A DNA stretch of 6,458 bases from Bifidobacteriaceae bacterium (GTDB lineage Bacteria; Actinomycetota; Actinomycetes; Actinomycetales; WQXJ01), in NCBI GenBank assembly GCA_031265345.1, contig JAISCU010000308.1, positions 1-6,458 of the forward strand. Direction: 5' to 3'. This document shows, piece after piece, positions 1-5,741 of this stretch; within the stretch, counting starts at the first letter, position 1; each line of letters begins with the position of its first letter. The position numbers and the translations under genes were made by a program. The notes beneath the pieces were generated by a model that saw nothing but the letters and a program-made list of their open reading frames with translations, was not told the origin of the DNA and searched no databases.

Positions 1-106
1 GCTCGACTTCTTCGTAGCTTGCCTGCACGCGCCGGTCAATTCGCCCTTCTTCAAGGAGCAGCCCGATTTCTTCGACGCCCTGTTTCCACGGCCCTTCACT
101 CGGCAT
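1..106 (-). CDS. Partial small protein downstream of the MNT gene; probable HEPN-domain toxin partner (N-terminal 35 codons only)
   Basis: An ATG on the minus strand at 106-104 opens a frame that stays open to the window edge (35 codons plus one base). It begins MPSEGPWKQGVEEIGLLL and continues with EEGRIDRRVQASYEEVE. The start lies inside the last codons of the nucleotidyltransferase gene, giving an 11-base overlap (96-106), and no Shine-Dalgarno site is visible, so translation by coupling or reinitiation is likely. The amphipathic, Glu/Arg-rich helical start and the overlap with an upstream MNT gene fit the HEPN partner of HEPN/MNT toxin-antitoxin pairs. In that family HEPN proteins are RNases with an R-x(4-6)-H motif near the C-terminus, and the MNT partner blocks them by modifying a tyrosine. 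The motif region is outside this window, so the HEPN call is inference from context. It could instead be an unrelated small helical protein. Confidence 0.6.
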   Translation of the reverse strand, partial: MPSEGPWKQGVEEIGLLLEEGRIDRRVQASYEEVE

Positions 107-689
107 TTGGCGCGCCGATCAGGGTCACCATCGGGCGGCCCTTGACCGTCCGGATGAAACTGGTCGCGTCATGCCGCCATTCGTCGGGGCGGACGCGCGT
201 GACGTTGACTTCCCGGCCCACGCGGTTCGATGCCCGGCGGCCAGCATCCCATAGATCGTCCTGGTCGGCGGTCCCGACCACCAGCACGTCCACGTCCGCG
301 GGCGAGCGGCCGGGCCGGCCGAGGTAGCGGTCGGCCCAGGAGCCGAAGATGTGTGCCTCTTCGATTCCGTCGATGCCGTCCAGTTCTTCCGCGACCACTG
401 GAACAGGGCCGTAGGCGACCGCCAAGGCTTCGCTCAACGGTCGAACCACCGGGTTGTCGAGGTTCGGCCGGACCATCCTAGATCTGCCCCGCCAGTGCTC
501 GGACAACAGGCCCGCGGCGGCAAGAGAGTCCACTTCCCGCTGGGAGGCGAGCCGGTCCACACCGGCATGGCGAGCTATCTCGCTGATGCTGAACGCCGTC
601 TCCGGGTGCAGGAACACCCACGCCTGGATCGCGCCTTGCACCCTGGTCCGCGGCAGCGGCAGCAGCCTTGACGGAGTCTTGATGGTCAC
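96..689 (-). CDS. Winged helix-turn-helix / minimal nucleotidyltransferase fusion protein (probable MntA-like antitoxin)
   Basis: This 197-residue protein has two parts. Residues about 16-80 look like a winged helix-turn-helix (AWVFLHPETAFSISEIARHA, then a recognition-helix-like stretch and a basic wing around WRGRSRMVRP). Residues about 100-195 are a small nucleotidyltransferase fold with GSW at 116-118, the metal-binding DVD pair at 132-134 in ADVDVLVVG, and a following strand REVNVTRV where a third acidic residue would be expected (E160 is the nearest candidate). The gap between GS and DxD is 14 residues, longer than the ten usual in MntA-type proteins. The GTG start at 689 was chosen because similarity to this fold begins there and a leaderless-type promoter abuts it; the open frame upstream runs through repeats and is not protein-like. 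The gene overlaps the next one and is probably the antitoxin of a HEPN/MNT pair, neutralising the toxin by AMP transfer and perhaps repressing its own operon. Some proteins of this architecture are annotated only as ArsR- or MarR-like regulators. Confidence 0.85.
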   Translation of the reverse strand: MTIKTPSRLLPLPRTRVQGAIQAWVFLHPETAFSISEIARHAGVDRLASQREVDSLAAAGLLSEHWRGRSRMVRPNLDNPVVRPLSEALAVAYGPVPVVAEELDGIDGIEEAHIFGSWADRYLGRPGRSPADVDVLVVGTADQDDLWDAGRRASNRVGREVNVTRVRPDEWRHDATSFIRTVKGRPMVTLIGAPNAE

Positions 690-726
690 AAGTCGAACAA
701 TATCGTTCAGTGTATGATCAACACAA
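690..726 (-). promoter_or_regulatory. Candidate leaderless promoter with overlapping operator dyad for the wHTH-MNT gene
   Basis: Read on the minus strand, TATTGT (702-697) fits the actinobacterial -10 pattern TANNNT and is followed by exactly seven bases and then the GTG start at 689, the spacing of a leaderless transcript. A weak -35-like TTGTGT (726-721) lies 18 bases upstream. The -10 is buried in a 14-bp dyad, GAACAATATCGTTC on the plus strand (695-708), palindromic except for one base pair. A second possible -10, TACACT (714-709), abuts the dyad. A repressor bound there would block RNA polymerase. No Shine-Dalgarno site precedes the GTG, in keeping with leaderless translation. All of this is by eye. 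Confidence 0.45.
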
Positions 727-944
727 CCGGTGGCCGACTCATTACCAGCCTTCGAACAGGGGCAGGGATCTATGACTTGGCCGAGCCGCAGGGATAGGAA
801 TGGCCCGGCGCGCGCAGTGAAGAGAGATCCGAAAAGGGGTCCCCGTCGGGCATCGAAGTCTTGGACCGTCCGTGGCGCTTCGATTCCAGCCCTGTCTTCC
901 GCCGCCACGGGGCGCGGTTGTGGGGGTGCCGGCGATGCCATGGG

Positions 945-999
945 TGTCCACAACTGACGGGAACTCGGCGCGGCCGCCAGTTGAAGCCGCTTATGGACA
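945..999. repeat. 55-bp interspersed repeat, copy 1
   Basis: First of two related copies, sharing 46 of 55 positions by hand alignment with the copy at 1080-1134 and no gaps. It is bounded by TGTCC (945-949) and GGACA (995-999), which are inverted repeats of each other; in this copy pairing extends one base further out on each side. Inside, CAACTG (951-956) pairs perfectly with CAGTTG (978-983), so the element can fold as a two-stem structure. It could be a small non-autonomous palindromic element. Confidence 0.6.
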
Positions 1000-1079
1000 C
1001 GGGGCAGAAAGGGCGCCGCCGACGACAACGGCCTGACCTGCGCGGACGCAGTCGGCCCGCGCACGGCATCGGGCGCGAA

Positions 1080-1134
1080 TGTCCACAACTGGCGGGAACT
1101 CGGCGCAGCGACGAGCTGAAGCCGTTTGCGGACA
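1080..1134. repeat. 55-bp interspersed repeat, copy 2
   Basis: Second copy of the element, in the same orientation and offset by 135 bases. The terminal TGTCC and GGACA are fully conserved. The internal stem is weaker than in copy 1: CAACTG now faces GAGCTG, which needs a wobble pair and leaves one end unpaired. The first 20 bases are the best conserved part (19 of 20). The sequence between the copies is not obviously repeated. Confidence 0.6.
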
Positions 1135-1322
1135 ACCCGGAGCGCCGAATCGGCGGCGCCGCACCCACCGGAGAGCGGCGATCTGTGGGAGCAGCCGCCC
1201 CGTTCCTGGCGCTGATCGTGGTGCGCAAGATCCAGGTGAAGGCGCGCCCGGCCCGCGCCCGGATCGTCCCCAATGTCCCTGGCCGCTTCGATGGCGACGG
1301 CCGCGGAGTCCGCCATCTGTCC

Positions 1323-1378
1323 AGGCCGCCGGGCCGCCGGGCCACCGGGCCACCGGGCCACCGGGCCGCCGCGCCACC
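1323..1378 (+). repeat. 8-bp tandem repeat array (seven units of GGGCCRCC type) upstream of pheS
   Basis: Seven consecutive 8-base units: AGGCCGCC, GGGCCGCC, three identical GGGCCACC, GGGCCGCC and GCGCCACC. Only the first base of unit 1, the second base of the last unit, and the alternating A/G position vary. The array ends 21 bases before the pheS ATG. The three identical central units suggest recent slippage. If transcribed it would be part of the pheS leader. Confidence 0.85.
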
Positions 1379-1399
1379 CGACCGGACCGTTGTGGGACA

Positions 1400-2479
1400 A
1401 TGCCCTTCGTGCCTGAATCAGTTTCACCCCTCGACCAGGCGGCCCTGGACCGGGTCGCGCGGGAGGCCTTGGCGGCAGCCGGAAGCGCCGCCACCTTGGA
1501 AGACCTGGCCAGAGAACGCCGCCAGTGGACCGGCGAACAGAGCCAGATCGTCCAGGCGAACAGGGCCATCAAGTCGCTCCCCGGCCCTGACAGAGCCCAA
1601 GCGGGCAAGAACATGGGCGCAGTCAAGCAGCGCGTCTTCGCCGCGTTCGACCAGCGCCGGGAGGCGCTCGAGACCCAAGCCGCCGCCCAGCAGCTGGGCC
1701 AAGAGACGGTCGACGTGACGCTGCCGACGGGAAGACTCCCGAGAGGCGCGCGCCATCCCCTGGAACTCCTTCAAGAACGCATCGCCGATGTCTTCACCAC
1801 CATGGGCTGGACCATCGCGGAAGGCCCGGAACTGGAGGCCGAATGGTTCAATTTCGACGCCCTCAACTTCGGCCCGGACCATCCCGCCAGGCAGATGCAG
1901 GACACTTTCTTCGTCGACCCGCCCGGCTCCGGCCTGGTCATGCGCACGCACACCAGCCCGGTGCAGGCCCGTGTGCTGCTCAGCCAGGGCGTGCCCTGCT
2001 ATGTGGCGGTGCCGGGCAAGGTGTTCCGGACCGACGAGCTCGACGCCACGCACACCCCGGTGTTCCACCAGGTGGAGGGCCTGGCCGTGGACAAGCATCT
2101 GACCATGGCGGACCTCAGAGGGACGCTCGACCACCTCGCGGACGCCATGTTCGGCCAGGGGGTGACCACCAGGCTCAGGCCCTCGTTCTTCCCGTTCACC
2201 GAGCCCAGCGCGGAGATGGACCTGCTCTGCTTCGTCTGCCGGGGCGCGGACTCGAAGTGCCGCACCTGCGGCGGGTCGGGCTGGATCGAGTGGGGCGGTT
2301 GCGGCATGGTCGATCCGAATGTGCTGGTGGCCTGCGGGGTCGATCCGACCGAGTACCAAGGCTTCGCCTTCGGCATGGGCATCGAAAGGACCCTGATGTT
2401 CCGAAATGGAGTCCAGGACATGCATGACATGGTCGAAGGCGACATCCGCTTCTCTGTGAATTACGGGGTGGAAATCTGA
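1400..2479 (+). CDS. pheS: Phenylalanine--tRNA ligase alpha subunit
   Basis: PheS, 359 residues, is the catalytic subunit of the cytoplasmic alpha2-beta2 enzyme that charges tRNA-Phe with phenylalanine. Residues 1 to about 110 form the N-terminal coiled-coil tRNA-binding arm. The class II catalytic domain follows: RTHTS (182-186) and FRTDELDATHTPVFHQVEG (209-227) form the motif 2 region, and GFAFGMGIER (321-330) is motif 3. The end, MVEGDIRF, is typical. Cysteines 277, 280, 287 and 290 form a CxxC-x6-CxxC insertion before WIEWGGCGMV and could bind zinc; I believe some Actinobacteria share it and others lack it. The ATG at 1400 was chosen because the upstream in-frame sequence is repeat-derived. 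A GTG at 1409, seven bases after GACAAT, is an alternative leaderless start three codons later. Only a weak GGGA precedes the ATG. The stop overlaps the pheT start. Confidence 0.97.
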   Translation: MPFVPESVSPLDQAALDRVAREALAAAGSAATLEDLARERRQWTGEQSQIVQANRAIKSLPGPDRAQAGKNMGAVKQRVFAAFDQRREALETQAAAQQLGQETVDVTLPTGRLPRGARHPLELLQERIADVFTTMGWTIAEGPELEAEWFNFDALNFGPDHPARQMQDTFFVDPPGSGLVMRTHTSPVQARVLLSQGVPCYVAVPGKVFRTDELDATHTPVFHQVEGLAVDKHLTMADLRGTLDHLADAMFGQGVTTRLRPSFFPFTEPSAEMDLLCFVCRGADSKCRTCGGSGWIEWGGCGMVDPNVLVACGVDPTEYQGFAFGMGIERTLMFRNGVQDMHDMVEGDIRFSVNYGVEI

Positions 2480-5097
2480 TGCTGATCCCATTGCCCTGGC
2501 TGGCCGAATATGTGCCGCTGCAAGGCCGAGACGGCCAGCAGGTGGCGGAAGCCCTGGTCTCGGTAGGGCTCGAGGAAGAGGCCGTCCACGGCTCTGGCGT
2601 CGCGGGCCCCCTGGTGGCGGGTATGGTCATCCAAGCCGACCCGGAAAGCCAGAAGAACGGCAAGGTTATCAACTGGTGCCAAGTGGACGTGGGGGAGGCG
2701 CACGGCGGGGTGCGCGGCATCGTCTGCGGGGCCCATAATTTCACCGCCGGGGACAAGGTGGCTGTGGCGCTGCCCGGCGCGGTGCTGCCCGGCCCGTTCC
2801 CGATCTCCAGCCGCAAGACCTACGGCCATATCTCCGACGGCATGATCTGCTCGGCCCGCGAGTTGGGGCTGGGGGAGGACCACGCGGGGATCATCGTGCT
2901 GAGCCGGTTGGGGCTCGACCCAGCCGTCGGCGCGGACCTGATCCCGCTGCTGCACCTCGACGAGCAGACCGTCGAGATCAACGTCACCCCTGATCGCGGT
3001 TACTGTTTCTCGGTCCGGGGGGTGGCGCGCGAGTTCTCCCACGCCACCGGCGAGCCGTTCGCCGACCCGGCTCTGATCGTCACGCCGCCCGCCACTACGG
3101 ACGGGTTCCAGGTCGAATTGGACGATGCCGCGCCCATACACGGCACGCCAGGTTGTGACCGTTTCGTGGCCAGGGTGGTACGCGGTTGCGAGGCGTTCGG
3201 GCCGTCGCCGGACTGGATGCAGCGACGCCTGACGCAGGCCGGGATGCGGCCCATCGCGCTCGGCGTGGACGTGACCAACTACGTCATGCTGGAATTGGGC
3301 CAGCCGTTGCACGCCTACGATCTGCATGGCGTGGCGGAGCCGATCGTTGTGCGGCGAGCCCAGGCGGGTGAGCACCTGGTGACCCTGGATGACGTGGACC
3401 GCGCGCTCGACCCGGAGGACCTGCTCATCACCGATTCGCCCGGTGGTTCGCGCGGCGACCGGGTGCTGGGCTTGGCGGGTGTGATGGGCGGCGCGTCCTC
3501 GGAGGTCGGCCCGGACACGCGGGACCTGCTGATCGAGGCCGCGCACTTCGACCCGGTGACGGTCGCCCGCACCTCGCGGCGCCACAAGCTCGGTTCGGAG
3601 GCCGCCAAGCGGTTCGAGCGCGGCGTGGACCCGGAACTTCCGCCCAAGGCCGTCCAGCGGGTGATCGACCTGCTGGTCGAGTACGGCGGCGGGCAGTCCG
3701 ACGCGGCGGTGACCGACGCCGGCCAGGTCGCGCCCCTGCCCGCGATCCGCTTCTCGCCCGAGTACCCGTCCCGGCTGGTGGGCGTCGAGTACGGCTCTGA
3801 GCGCGTGCGCCGGATTCTGGAGGAGATCGGGTGTCGGGTCGACACGTCGGCGTCTGGCGGCGCGTCCGGTGCCGCGCCCGGTGTCGCGTCTGGTGCCGCG
3901 CCGGGTCAGGGGTTGGACGATGCCGCCGGGTCGTCTCCAGGCGTCCTCGCCGGGGCCGGGCAGTGGGTCGTGATCCCGCCGAGTTGGCGACCCGACCTTG
4001 CTCGCGCCGTCGACCTGGTCGAGGAAGTCGCCCGGATCGACGGCTACGCCAAGATCCCGTCGGCGTTGGGCCGCGCGCCGGTTGGTGGCGGCCTCACCAA
4101 GTCGCAACGCCTGCGCCGGTCGGTGGCGCGGTCGCTGGCGGATTTCGGTCTGGTTGAGACGTTGAGCTATCCGTTCGTCGGCGCTTCCGTTTTCGATTTG
4201 CTCGGTTACCCTTCTGACGATCCGCGTCGGCTCGCCGTTCGGCTCGCCAACCCGCTGGACGCGGCGGCACCCTTGCTGCGGACCGCTGTTCTGCAGACCC
4301 TGCTGGGAACGGCACGGCGGAACGCTGCCCGTGGCCTGACGGACGTCGGGGTGTTCGAGTTGGGATTGGTCACCGAGGCGCCAGCCGATCCGCGCCGCGC
4401 CGCGGTCTTGGGCGTTGACGCCAGGCCGTCGAATGAGGCGCTGGTCGCTTTGGAGTCGGCAGTGCCGCGCCAACCGCGTCACGCCGCCGGGATCATCATG
4501 GGCCACCGTGTGCTTCCCGGCGTGTGGGGGCCTGGTCGCCAGGCCGACTGGGCCGACGCGGTCGAAGCGGTCAAGGTCGCGGCCCGCGCGGTCAACGTCG
4601 AGGTGTCCGTCAGTCAGGACCGGCGTGCGCCGTTCCATCCTGGGCGTTGCGCGCGGTTCGCGGTGGGCGACTTGACGATTGGCCACGCTGGCGAGCTTCA
4701 TCCAGCGGTGGTCCGCGAATTCGGGCTGCCGGACGGAGCGGTCGGGTTCGAGGTCGATCTGGACCGATTGATCGAGTTGGCGCCGGACATTGTCCCGGCC
4801 GAACCTGTGTCCTCCCAGCCCTTGGCCAAAGAGGACCTGGCCTTCGTGGTGGACCGGTCGTTGCCCGCCGCCGATCTGGTCGCGGCCATCCGGCAAGGCG
4901 CCGGCCCCTTCCTGGAGGACGCCTTCGTGTTCGACGTCTACGAGGGCGATCAGATCCCTCCGGACAAGAAGTCGGTGGCCGTCGCCCTGCGCTTGCGCGC
5001 CTCCGACCACACCTTGACCCCCCAAGAGATCGCTGCCGCCAGGTCCGGCGCGATCAAGCGGGCGGCGTCCGCATTCGGCGCCGAACTGCGCGCCTGA
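2479..5097 (+). CDS. pheT: Phenylalanine--tRNA ligase beta subunit
   Basis: PheT, 872 residues, partners PheS. In order: an N-terminal segment (MLIPLPWLAEYV), an EMAP-II-like OB-fold tRNA-binding domain (about 40-155, with GVRGIVCGAHNF and SDGMICSARELGLG), the B3/B4 editing domain (about 210-400, with VTNYVMLELGQPLHAYD at 265-281) that hydrolyses mischarged Tyr-tRNA-Phe, the B5 domain (about 420-510, ending PPSWRPDL), a catalytic-like core (LANPL at 589-593, then LRTAVLQTLL and VFELG), and a C-terminal ferredoxin-fold anticodon-binding domain (about 779-872, with FDVYEG, KKSVAVAL and HTLTPQEI). It starts in a TGATG overlap with pheS, with GGGGTGGA (2465-2472) six bases upstream as the Shine-Dalgarno site, so the two are co-translated. 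It is slightly long for the family because of a low-complexity insertion at about residues 457-493 in B5. No frameshift or lost motif was seen. Confidence 0.97.
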   Translation: MLIPLPWLAEYVPLQGRDGQQVAEALVSVGLEEEAVHGSGVAGPLVAGMVIQADPESQKNGKVINWCQVDVGEAHGGVRGIVCGAHNFTAGDKVAVALPGAVLPGPFPISSRKTYGHISDGMICSARELGLGEDHAGIIVLSRLGLDPAVGADLIPLLHLDEQTVEINVTPDRGYCFSVRGVAREFSHATGEPFADPALIVTPPATTDGFQVELDDAAPIHGTPGCDRFVARVVRGCEAFGPSPDWMQRRLTQAGMRPIALGVDVTNYVMLELGQPLHAYDLHGVAEPIVVRRAQAGEHLVTLDDVDRALDPEDLLITDSPGGSRGDRVLGLAGVMGGASSEVGPDTRDLLIEAAHFDPVTVARTSRRHKLGSEAAKRFERGVDPELPPKAVQRVIDLLVEYGGGQSDAAVTDAGQVAPLPAIRFSPEYPSRLVGVEYGSERVRRILEEIGCRVDTSASGGASGAAPGVASGAAPGQGLDDAAGSSPGVLAGAGQWVVIPPSWRPDLARAVDLVEEVARIDGYAKIPSALGRAPVGGGLTKSQRLRRSVARSLADFGLVETLSYPFVGASVFDLLGYPSDDPRRLAVRLANPLDAAAPLLRTAVLQTLLGTARRNAARGLTDVGVFELGLVTEAPADPRRAAVLGVDARPSNEALVALESAVPRQPRHAAGIIMGHRVLPGVWGPGRQADWADAVEAVKVAARAVNVEVSVSQDRRAPFHPGRCARFAVGDLTIGHAGELHPAVVREFGLPDGAVGFEVDLDRLIELAPDIVPAEPVSSQPLAKEDLAFVVDRSLPAADLVAAIRQGAGPFLEDAFVFDVYEGDQIPPDKKSVAVALRLRASDHTLTPQEIAAARSGAIKRAASAFGAELRA
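3859..3906 (+). repeat. 24-bp tandem duplication within the pheT B5 insertion
   Basis: Two adjacent 24-base units (3859-3882 and 3883-3906) match at 21 of 24 positions and encode GASGAAPG and VASGAAPG (PheT residues 461-476). All differences but one are silent. The unit length is a multiple of three, so expansion keeps the frame. It forms the core of a flexible Gly/Ala/Ser/Pro stretch in the B5 domain. Confidence 0.8.
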
Positions 5098-5118
5098 TGC
5101 CTCGCCGCTCCTTCCCCG

Positions 5119-5209
5119 TCGACCGTATTGGGGGCAGGCCCCAATACAGTCGAGAATCGTTCTCAGATGAAATGGGGACAGTCCCCAATACTGCGGAGAA
5201 CGATTCTCG
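5119..5209. repeat. Composite REP-like palindromic element after pheT
   Basis: A dense set of hairpins starts 22 bases after the pheT stop. Hairpin A (5119-5153) has a 15-bp stem with one mismatch and a 5-base loop, its core being GTATTGGGG / CCCCAATAC. Hairpin B (5173-5187) is TGGGGAC-A-GTCCCCA. Around B lies a perfect 14-bp inverted repeat, CGAGAATCGTTCTC (5151-5164) and its complement (5196-5209), and each arm is also a small hairpin (GAGAA / TTCTC around TCG or CGA). The same material reads as two direct 38-base units (5127-5164 and 5171-5208) matching at 29 positions. The GGGGAC(A/G)GT-type core resembles palindromes dispersed by RAYT transposases. The stems could also end or protect the pheST transcript, but there is no T-tract. 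Confidence 0.75.
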
Positions 5210-5224
5210 GACCTGGCGGCGCGA

Positions 5225-5719
5225 ATGAGGGGACGCCGGGGCGCGTCGTCGGCGGACCGGGCGGGGTTCAGCTTCGCCCGGGTCGATGCGGAGAGCTCGA
5301 TGGTCCGCTGGTACATGTCGCGCCATGGCGAGTCGGTGCTGGCCGAATGGCCCGGTCTGCTGGCGCGGCTGGCCCAAGGCCCGGCCGATGTGGCGTTGAT
5401 CTTCCAAGCCGACCGCGCCGCCGGGCTGTTGGCCTGGCGGCCGGATGCGCCCGGCACCGCCGAATTGCTGGCCGACCATGCCATCGTCGCCCGCCATCGC
5501 GATCCTGCCAGCCGGACCGAATTCGCGTATGGCGCGGACGGACCCCTGCGGGCAGGCGGCATCGTCCATATCTGGGCCGTGACGGACGCGAAACCCCAAG
5601 TCAAGCGGCTCCGGGCGGCGGGCTACCGGCGCGCCGAGAAGACGGCCCCGCTGACCCCCGGCCATGACGGCCTGGTGCGCCTGGAGCGCCCCATAATCGG
5701 GGGACGGTTCATCGACTAG
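5225..5719 (+). CDS. Hypothetical protein of unknown function
   Basis: I do not recognise this 164-residue protein. G/C-ended codons throughout and a balanced composition support a real gene. No signal peptide or membrane segment is visible; alternating short helices and strands (VLAEWPGLLARLAQG, DVALIF, GGIVHIWAVTD, VKRLRAAGYRRAE) suggest a small soluble alpha/beta domain. The start is uncertain: the ATG at 5225 has no Shine-Dalgarno site and lies 16 bases after the hairpin cluster, whereas the ATG at 5300 (residue 26, MVRWYMSRHG) has GGAG six bases upstream and would give 139 residues. The gene follows pheT by 127 bases on the same strand and may be read from the same transcript or its own. 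Its last residues, IIGGRFID, and the stop are encoded within the left arm and loop of a long hairpin, so the C-terminus may have been rewritten by an inserted repeat. Confidence 0.7.
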   Translation: MRGRRGASSADRAGFSFARVDAESSMVRWYMSRHGESVLAEWPGLLARLAQGPADVALIFQADRAAGLLAWRPDAPGTAELLADHAIVARHRDPASRTEFAYGADGPLRAGGIVHIWAVTDAKPQVKRLRAAGYRRAEKTAPLTPGHDGLVRLERPIIGGRFID

Positions 5720-5741
5720 GCGCGGAACCGTCCCCGGATTA
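5694..5741. repeat. Long hairpin spanning the stop codon of the hypothetical gene; REP-like, possible bidirectional terminator
   Basis: The arms 5694-5710 (TAATCGGGGGACGGTTC) and 5725-5741 pair at 16 of 17 positions, including an uninterrupted 11-bp stem GGGGACGGTTC / GAACCGTCCCC, around a 14-base loop. The TAG stop of the upstream gene (5717-5719) is in the loop. A further GACGGTCCCC lies just downstream at 5764-5773. The GGGGACGGT core is shared with the cluster after pheT. It lies between convergent genes, where a strong stem could halt transcription from both sides, although no T-run follows it. The rest of the gap up to 5819 shows nothing else clear. Confidence 0.8.

Larger units (their letters stand above)
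727..1399. other. Gene-poor spacer between the divergent toxin-antitoxin-like unit and pheST
   Basis: About 670 bases with no frame I believe encodes a protein. Open frames cross it on both strands, as expected at this G+C content, but their translations are Arg/Pro/Gly-rich, lack motifs, and run through nucleotide repeats. The stretch contains two diverged copies of a 55-bp repeat (945-999 and 1080-1134) and an 8-bp tandem array (1323-1378), listed separately. Nothing distinct was found in 727-944 apart from a T/A-richer patch at 760-780. No clear -35/-10 pair, T-box specifier or antiterminator, or Phe-rich leader peptide could be found for pheST. Confidence 0.6.

Noticed and set aside
730..957. 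A possible 75-residue plus-strand gene
   Set aside because: No Shine-Dalgarno site, very basic composition without motifs, and it ends within the 55-bp repeat.
945..1134. CRISPR-like array
   Set aside because: Only two diverged copies separated by 80 bases, with no cas genes.
1266..1274. GTCCCCAAT in the pheS upstream region, identical to part of the hairpin after pheT (5181-5189)
   Set aside because: A nine-base match without the surrounding stem is too short to call another element copy.
1079..1399. Upstream in-frame extension of pheS
   Set aside because: It translates repeat DNA and low-complexity Arg/Pro sequence and would add 107 residues absent from any PheS I know.
1135..1399. T-box or Phe-rich leader peptide controlling pheST
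   Set aside because: No T-box consensus, no specifier stem, no run of TTC/TTT codons in a short leader frame, and no terminator/antiterminator pair could be made out.
690..1427. Upstream in-frame extension of the MNT gene to give a 443-residue protein
   Set aside because: The extra N-terminal sequence runs through the 55-bp repeats and the 8-bp array and is Arg/Pro/Ser/Gly-rich without motifs. The protein fold begins just after the GTG at 689.
2461..5604. A 1047-residue open frame on the minus strand opposite pheT
   Set aside because: It is the antisense shadow of a GC-rich gene; the product is Arg/Gly/Asp-rich without recognisable domains, while pheT is unmistakable on the other strand.
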